DNA of 64,000 bases from Cokeromyces recurvatus (Eukaryota; Mucoromycota; Mucoromycetes; Mucorales; Mucoraceae). Position numbers and translations under genes: made by a program. Under the pieces are notes generated by a model, which saw nothing but the letters and a program-made list of their open reading frames with translations, searched no databases and was not told the origin of the DNA. Positions 57,665 through 64,000 of this stretch are shown piece by piece. The stretch spans positions 124,001 to 188,000 of the forward strand of contig NW_026251400.1 in assembly GCF_025118155.1 (NCBI RefSeq), given 5' to 3'. Each line of letters begins with the position of its first letter. Position 1 is the stretch's first letter.

Positions 57665-59800
57665 ATGACCAAGATTAAGAACGTTTACAAATGCAAATGC
57701 TCCACAATCTGCTCAAAATAAATCCTGATGGTTTTGATGTAGTTTCAAGAGCCAGTTATTACAACCACATAAACAACGACATTCCTTTGTCCAATGAGGA
57801 TAACATTAGTATATAATTTATTTTTGTTAGATTTAGATATTTTATCTATCCAACTAAATTTTCCCACTTTTCAAATTTATTTTTAAATATTTAGATTCTT
57901 CATTTGTTGACGACAACATGGATATCGATGATAACTATGAGGATGTTGGAGACGACTTTGGTAATTTTGCATTCTTTTTTTTTTTTTTAATTGTAGTATA
58001 TTTCAAAAAATATGTATTCGTTGTCTATTTTATACGTTTCAATATTTTTAAATATACAGAGTTCGCTCAAATCGATGATGATTCTAACGAGGAGGAATCA
58101 AATGAAGGAGGTAATATAAAATGAAGTTTTAAAAATCAACAAGTATGATCAAATATATAAATATATAAATATATGATATATGTATATAGATGATCCCTTC
58201 ATGAGATTCACAGATGAATCATGCAACTTTCTCATTACATTATGCAATAAAATCGTTATATCCAGAACATAGTAACACAGACAATCGAATGATCTTAAAT
58301 ATTATTACCTCCCTGAACTTGACACCCTTTATCATGAACTCTGATTGTACGGATGGTAGTAAAATTGAAGTTACTGCCCTTACCACACCAGCACAACATA
58401 AACGCATTTTAGATGTCAAGACCAGAGGAACCAAACGTGTTAAATTGGACATTCCTGTTAAGAAAGCTGTCATTCAGTCTACTGGTTGCATACATTTAAA
58501 CAAAATATCCAACGACATAAGCTTTAATGAAATTATAAGAACAAGCGCATATCGCCAACTTTTAGCATTTGATGAATACAGACATATCACTGAGGAACAT
58601 CTTGACATATTGAACAGCCACTGGAAGAAAAGCCCTTTTATGTACATGATGACGTGACAATTGCTGGCAGGTGCTATATTGGTTAATGGCAATCAAGCGC
58701 CTCTTTTGAACGGTGTGGAGTCATATAGTAACATATTCTTCCATCGACATTCATTTTGAAAATGTATCAAGTACACAAGAATCATCTATACCGTATTTAT
58801 CTTCACAATATCTAAATAAGCTTAAAATAACAAATATCAATATGGATAAGTTGGAGAAACTAACACTTGGGTCTAAAACGATGAATTTATTAGTCATTTC
58901 CAGCATAAGAATTGACGATTCAAAACTAGCCCCAGAAATAGGACCATCAACGAAGAATATCACCCCTTCAAAAGATACACGAATATTTGTATCAACTTCA
59001 TCTATTTATCTGGCAAATAAAATATTAAAAGATCCTAATAGCTTAAAACTTTCTGAGCCACTAGTACATCTTAGACAGCTACGATCTAAATTTCACCAGC
59101 GTAGTACATATTCTCTGGCCAGATGTTACGATTAAACAATAATTTTTATTTAAAAATACATGACCCCATTTGAGCACGAGATGTTATTAAATACATCAAA
59201 TTTGCCCGGGCCGAATCAGTTTAAAGAGATAAGGAACGAAAAAACCTCTTTAGGAGCAAGAGGAAAAACGAAAAGGAAAGGAAGGGTGTGATAGGTGTAA
59301 TGTAAAAATTATACAGGTAGTGTAGGAGAGGGAGGAAGCCAATCTAAGAGATGTTGACCAGGATTGAGTGAGGGTAGGAAGAATCGGCTTATTATGTTGT
59401 AACTGGTCAAGCTCATGAAGGACTGGCCAGATGTTACAGTGTTTTCACACAAAATATAACAGTCCAGCCATATACAATTTACACACTTGTAAATAGCACA
59501 TCAAAAAATGATACTTGCTGTATTATGGGCTCTGAAGTAATGGAGATTATTGGAAATTCAATTTTTGAAGTTGATGGTATGCTGAAAAAAGAGGAAATTA
59601 GACAGCTATTGTCTAAGGACAATGCAAAGAAAACTCAAGTTGTTTTAGATATTCTCGACTTAACAGAGTTATTTAAAGACAATAACGAACTTAAAATCAT
59701 TGGGAATACTTCCATATCCCCTCATCTTCGTTCCATTGTCAATTCTACAGCGAGCGGCTTGAAGCATGCTAATGAAGATATTATAAAAAAAAATATCTAG
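57665..59800 (+). pseudogene. Decayed transposon-type gene with zinc-finger-like start
   Basis: Traces of one or two spliced, degraded genes. An ATG at 57665 opens MTKIKNVYKCKCSTICSK. After a one-base shift it continues NPDGFDVVSRASYYNHINND, a C-x-C-x3-C...H layout seen at the start of some fungal transposon proteins. Acidic exons follow (57897-57960, 58060-58110). The next block, 58214-58657, reads TFSLHYAIKSLYPEHSNTDN and AQHKRILDVKTRGTKRVKLD. It then shifts frame near 58650, meets a TGA near 58705, and continues as TVWSHIVTYSSIDIHFENVS to 59129. There it is cut by a 293-bp LINE piece and resumes at 59438 as SVFTQNITVQPYTIYTLVNS, ending DIIKKNI at 59800. No family name is certain. Four lesions make it a pseudogene. 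Confidence 0.45.
59115..59437 (-). mobile_element. 5'-truncated LINE insertion with 15-bp target duplication
   Basis: The direct repeat CTGGCCAGATGTTAC occurs at 59115-59129 and 59423-59437. Between them lie 293 bp whose minus strand ends in a TGCTCAAATGGGGTCA motif followed by an A/T-rich tail (59130-59160). The interior matches the retroelement 3' region at about 49130-49400 (CCCGGGCC, CCTCTTTAGGA, GGAGGAAG). Removing the insert plus one repeat copy restores an open reading frame across the site (LARCY then SVFTQN), so the insertion point and age order are clear. Confidence 0.8.
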
Positions 59801-60519
59801 AATATGTTTCTCCGAACTTAAATAAATATATTTATTATTCATTCAAATTATTGTTAAGCTTATGACGACTTCATGACATGTTGTATAGTTTAAGAATATA
59901 AAAAGACAAAATAAATCGTGATACAAAGACACAAGTGAGAATAATTTTATTAGGAAAAAATATATATGAATAGATAAAAACAATCTATTCTTCTTGTACA
60001 AACTATCTGGCTATTTATACTTTCCTTGATAGCTATAGATGCTATTTCATTCGTGTTGTGTTACATATCGACCTCTTTATAATATTATCAACAGTCATGA
60101 TACAGATCATGATCTAGTATGATATTTGACATATCGCTAGTTCAATAAGGGTTTCATTTGGAGGTTTTACATTAATTTAATAATTACATAATTTATGTTT
60201 GACATGATGATATTGTTTATACAACATTATTGTGTAATGAATATTCAACATTTATGCTTTATTATCTGTTTATGTTATGTACAGATACAACATGATGGTA
60301 AAAAGCTGAATAGTGATATTAAGAAATTGTCTTAAAAATTACTTAGTCCAATACAAAATCAGGTAGAGCTTTGTCTAACCGTATTATACGGAAACTAGCC
60401 TTGAGTATCTTGAAAACTGTGTAATTTGACCATGTATCAGATCCATCTGGAGTCCATTTGTATCATAAAAGTGGAAGAACAGACAGAAAATATTATCTAC
60501 CGGAATATGTATATGTATT
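59801..60519. other. Spacer
   Basis: AT-rich, stop-rich on both strands. No recognisable gene or repeat. Confidence 0.45.
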
Positions 60520-60888
60520 AGAAGCATTAACTCTTTGGAAGGCGGTATACGTCAGAATATTATACGTAAATTTGGATAGTTCGGTGCTTGTTCTGAGCTT
60601 GTCAATGCAATGTTGACAGAGTACCATTTATGACATAATTTAGATGTTGGAACAATTAAATAGATATAGGCATGGTTTCAGGGGCCACTATGATCCTTGA
60701 CTGATACAACACATTGATGATTTTTGCCGAAAAAAAAAAAGAAAAAAAAGAAAAACTAAGCATACCTGTTGCTGTGAGCGGAAGACGTCAACTGACTGTT
60801 GAAATAAATGCTATGAAATACTGTGGATCTGAAGAGGTCTTTAGGATTAGCAATTTACCTGATGATTACAGTCTATCCGGGAAAAGTT
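60520..60888 (+). pseudogene. Transposon-protein C-terminal remnant
   Basis: Broken plus-strand frames read GGIRQNIIRKFG, FGACSELVNAMLTEYHL and, after an A-run, IPVAVSGRRQLTVEINAMKY then CGSEEVFRISNLPDDYSLSG before a stop. Composition is protein-like, but in-frame stops and shifts are frequent. It may be the distal part of the decayed gene at 57665-59800, or of another element. Confidence 0.35.
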
Positions 60889-60915
60889 GAAAAAATTTTG
60901 TTTTCCGAAACTGAA

Positions 60916-61115
60916 TCCCAATAGAACAATTTTGGTCAGTATGCAAGAGTAAACTTAAAAGAGAAGCTTTTAAAAGAGAAGGAAAAAAAACACTGAAGAC
61001 TATAATAATATCTAAGCTACTTGGCAGTTTACAAAATCTTTGCCGACACTTTGTATCAAAATTCCAAGATTGGTTGGATGGGATGCCTTCGTACGAAAGA
61101 TCTGTACGGGGGGTT
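60916..61115 (+). pseudogene. DDE-type (Tc1/IS630) transposase C-terminal remnant
   Basis: After a one-base shift in the CTGAATCCC context the frame reads PIEQFWSVCKSKLKREAFKR then LQNLCRHFVSKFQDWLDGMP. L-N-P-I-E-x-F-W followed by a basic helix is the end of DDE_3/Tc1-like transposases, where the Glu is catalytic. The remaining catalytic region is missing. Remnant only. Confidence 0.55.
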
Positions 61116-61346
61116 TTTTTTTTCAAAAGTGTACGAATACTTTCTGAAAAGGTTGTATATCGATACAAATATATTTATATAAAAATAAGGGAATAATTCT
61201 GCCGAGACATTTTTTTTTTAAATATTTTTACATAAACGTTTTTTTTTTTTCTAATTTTTCTAATTTTATTTTATTTTATTTATTTATTTTTTTTTTTTTT
61301 TTTTTTTTTTCACAAGATTTATAAATTAATGAGATTTGATTAATTC
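61116..61346. promoter_or_regulatory. CreC/WDR20 upstream region with T-runs
   Basis: T-runs of 10-25 nt (61210-61220, 61239-61250, 61287-61310) and TTTTA repeats directly precede the ATG at 61347. Likely promoter; no other feature. Confidence 0.4.
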
Positions 61347-63953
61347 ATGGACAGTTACTTTCAATCAGTAAAGTTGAATTAACTTGAAATATTTATTTTT
61401 ATGCATCCATATTTATATTCTTTTTCTTTTTTTTTTTCCCTTTTCGTAGACACTAGCAGCAAACAGTTTGCAGCAAAATTTAAATACTCGTGCTAATAAT
61501 AATAATAATGCACAGCCTGCTCGGACAGTGCCTCACTTTCCTCCAACAAATAAAGAGTTTAGTGCAACTGAATTACATACTCCAGATGGTATTTATTCAC
61601 TGTTACATGAAACATTTTACGAAACAATTGCTCCTCAGTTTGCAATGGGTACTAGAGTTTCTATTGCCAGCGCTAAAGATTACCCCGCTGACTCTTCTGA
61701 AGACGAAGGCTTTTTTAGTAATTCATTATTATCAATGACACCTATTAAGAAATCTGATGCTCTTCCTATACCAAATGCTGCGTCCTCTTCTTCTCGAAGA
61801 GCGTTGCGTACCATGTCAACTTCCTCTAGTAGTATAGGTGCAAATGCAAGTGCTGGATTACAAGTTTTGACTTCACCGCAAAAACTGATGACAACTTCTA
61901 CCAGTGGAAATCATTTAAGTCCATATTTACCTTATCCTTCACCTTCTTATCCTTCAACACCTAATCCTATAGCTCCTCAACAAATTGCTACAGGTTCCTA
62001 TATGATGAGTTCTTCTCAAGATCTCGGTATGTCTCATAGTCCAGGTGACTTTTCACTACCTCCTTCTTTTAATGCACAGCAACAACAACAACAACAACAT
62101 CATCATCACAATAACAGCAGTATAGGTTCACTTTCTTCATTATTTGGAAGAAGCTTGAATAATTCAAATGGAAAGTTATCCCAATCTTCTTCTTCAATTT
62201 CTCGTAGCATGAATACAAACACGACTAAACCTAAAAACCATTTGTCCAAAACGAATTCAACCTTTGTTTTAAGATTTCTGATTCATGAAAACCTTCAAAA
62301 ATTATTAGCCACAAAAGCATTTGAAGATGATTTTTTATTTTTTAATATTGGTTCTAGTTTCATTTGGGTCGATTCAAAGAGTAAACCAAAGGTAAATCTA
62401 TAGATTAAGTATGATTTATTATTAATTAACTTGGATGCTTCATTTATTAGGAACCTTTGTCTAGAATTGTATTTTCGAAATCATATCCAACCTGTCATGA
62501 TATTAATGAAACAACACGTTGTGAAGATCACTTGGATATCATTATAGGGTTTTCAACAGGTGACATCATTTGGTATGATCCTCTCAGTTGTAAATATGTT
62601 CGGCTTAATAAAGTAGGTTCATTAGTCTCATCACCTGTCACGATGATCAAATGGATTCCAGGCTCTGAACACTTGTTTATTGCTATTTTTAAAAATGGAA
62701 CAGCATTAGTTATGGATAAAGATCGTGATGATCAAACATTTAATGCTCCTGAGCCTTCTTCATGGTCAGAGACTCAATTTCATCCTATTCGACCTCATCG
62801 AAGTAATAAATATAATCCTGTTTCATTTTGGAGAATCAGTAAACAAGGATTGACAGACATTGCATTTTCACCCGATGGAGTCTATATGGCACTTACAGGG
62901 ATGGATGGTCAATTACGAATCATTGATTATAGGAGTGAAAGGTAAAAAAAAAAAAAAAAAATGAATGGAATAAAATGAATATTGTCATAAACTAGATTCA
63001 TGAATTTACATGTCTCTTATTTACAGGTTAATTGATGTATTTTCAAGTTATTATGGTAAATTAAACTGTGTTGATTGGAGTCCAGATGGACGTTATATAT
63101 TAGTAAGCAAGCAAAAAAAAAATGTGTATATACATATTTATATACATATAAGGGGAAGAGGAATAGACATGGCTAATTTATACTGATTTATTTTGGCATA
63201 AAGACGGGTGGTGAGGATGATCTTGTCACTTTATGGTCTTTTGTTGAAAAAAGACTTGTAGCTAGATGCCAAGGTCATAGGTCATGGGTTACAGGAGTTG
63301 CCTTTGATAAATGGAGATGCGACGATCAAAATTATCGTTTTGGTAGTGTAGGCGAGGATTGCAATTTAATTTTATGGGATTTTTCTTATAGTGCATTACA
63401 AAAGCCTAAACATGTAAAGTAGATGGATAAAAAAAGAAAAAGAAAAAAAAACTAATTTTTTTCTATATTATAGCCACGAATAATTGCATCTTCTCCTCCA
63501 AAGCATGTTAACAACTTGGTCATATCTGTTACACCTTCACCTTCCCCACAACAAACAGCGCCTGTTGAGCGTAAAAAATCTCTCAAGAACCATCGTCTTT
63601 TCCGTGGATTCACATCATCTGATACCAATTCTTCTACTACAAATAATAATCAAAATGTTTCAACAAATAACTCTACACCAAATGGATCTTTTAGTAGTCG
63701 GTTTAGAAAGAGGTCATCGAGATCAAATAGCTTTTTCAGTCATGATTATTCTGATGATGTCATTATGGAAGATCAAATTAAACATTATTTGCCTGTATAT
63801 CATCCACCTCTTAAAAAGAATCAATCTGCTATTTTACAACCTACAACCATAAAGGCAATTCATGCAGATCCTTGTTTATCACTTCAGTTTAGAGAACGTA
63901 CATTAGTGACTACAGATAGAAGAGGTAGAATTCGTATTTGGGGCAGGCCCTAA
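61347..63953 (+). CDS. creC: CreC/WDR20-type WD40 protein (deubiquitinase cofactor)
   Basis: Six exons (61347-61367, 61450-62391, 62451-62941, 63027-63102, 63204-63413, 63474-63953) give 739 aa. The first exon is only seven codons (MDSYFQS) and joins in phase 0 to [11 protein letters not shown] ~270-residue Ser/Asn/Gln-rich head precedes the family core: [96 protein letters not shown] and [19 protein letters not shown] disordered loop splits the last blade, and the protein closes [20 protein letters not shown]. Aspergillus CreC stabilises the CreB deubiquitinase in carbon catabolite repression, and WDR20 partners USP12/46 in animals. All propeller parts are present. The CreB partner is not in the window. 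Confidence 0.93.
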
Positions 63954-64000
63954 AGGAAAACACACACACACACAAAAATAGACACTGTATTTGTATAATT

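Noticed and set aside
58240..58963. Minus-strand open frames of 70-77 codons
   Set aside because: Mirror images of the better-supported plus-strand pseudogene blocks.
60866..61168. 100-codon minus-strand open frame
   Set aside because: Antisense shadow of the transposase C-terminal remnant on the plus strand.
1..64000. tRNA, rRNA or snRNA genes
   Set aside because: I looked for tRNA B-box and cloverleaf-like patterns and conserved rRNA stretches by eye and found none convincing; a tRNAscan or Rfam search would decide.

Overview
The window is nuclear DNA from a fungus, most likely an early-diverging one of the Mucoromycota/Mucorales type (inference). It is strongly AT-rich. Most genes carry several short GT-AG introns of roughly 50-110 nt, and there are very long poly-A/poly-T runs and microsatellites inside introns and promoters. 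The gene set is typically fungal (RPD3, SDS3, RAD4, ETT1, AMN1, CreC/WDR20, SED5) but also includes a BLOC-3 HPS1 homologue. No operons, rRNA, tRNA or CRISPR arrays were recognised. Exon coordinates were read by eye from splice signals and frame continuity. For almost every gene the exon lengths add up to a whole number of codons.

Layout. 22-7394: class I histone deacetylase (+), Ran1/Sks1-like kinase (+), U5 snRNP WD40 protein (-), mitoribosomal mL50 (+). 7378-16608: five genes on the minus strand or overlapping it: HPS1, whose 3' end overlaps mL50 by 17 bp; a bHLH factor; an M13 metalloendopeptidase; and ETT1. 16609-21486: gene-poor DNA with a two-exon 26-aa CCHC zinc-knuckle microprotein. 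21487-26851: SDS3-like Rpd3/Sin3 subunit, an orphan single-exon gene, and a VPS9-domain Rab5 exchange factor. 26852-29828: a decayed PB1-like gene, a LINE 3' fragment and a hAT-like MITE with an 8-bp target duplication. 29829-38881: arrestin-like protein, carnitine acyltransferase, SED5 syntaxin, SAP-domain protein and thioredoxin. 38882-43156: transposon territory with a Fanzor/TnpB-like C-terminal fragment and a 2.5-kb element with about 160-bp inverted repeats. 43157-48732: RAD4 and a Pumilio-type RNA-binding protein. 48733-53133: LINE remnants in both orientations. 53134-57046: an alpha/beta-hydrolase-tyrosine phosphatase fusion and AMN1. 57047-61346: a decayed transposon-type gene split by a LINE fragment with a 15-bp target duplication. 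61347-63953: CreC/WDR20.

Functional links are modest. The deacetylase and the SDS3-like protein would act in the same Sin3/Rpd3 complex. HPS1, the VPS9 protein, SED5 and the arrestin all belong to membrane traffic. CreC/WDR20 and the arrestin are both parts of ubiquitin-linked nutrient regulation in fungi. The most unusual items are the pseudo-hydrolase/phosphatase fusion, the CCHC microprotein, the fungal HPS1, the Fanzor-like remnant and the two cleanly readable transposon insertions.
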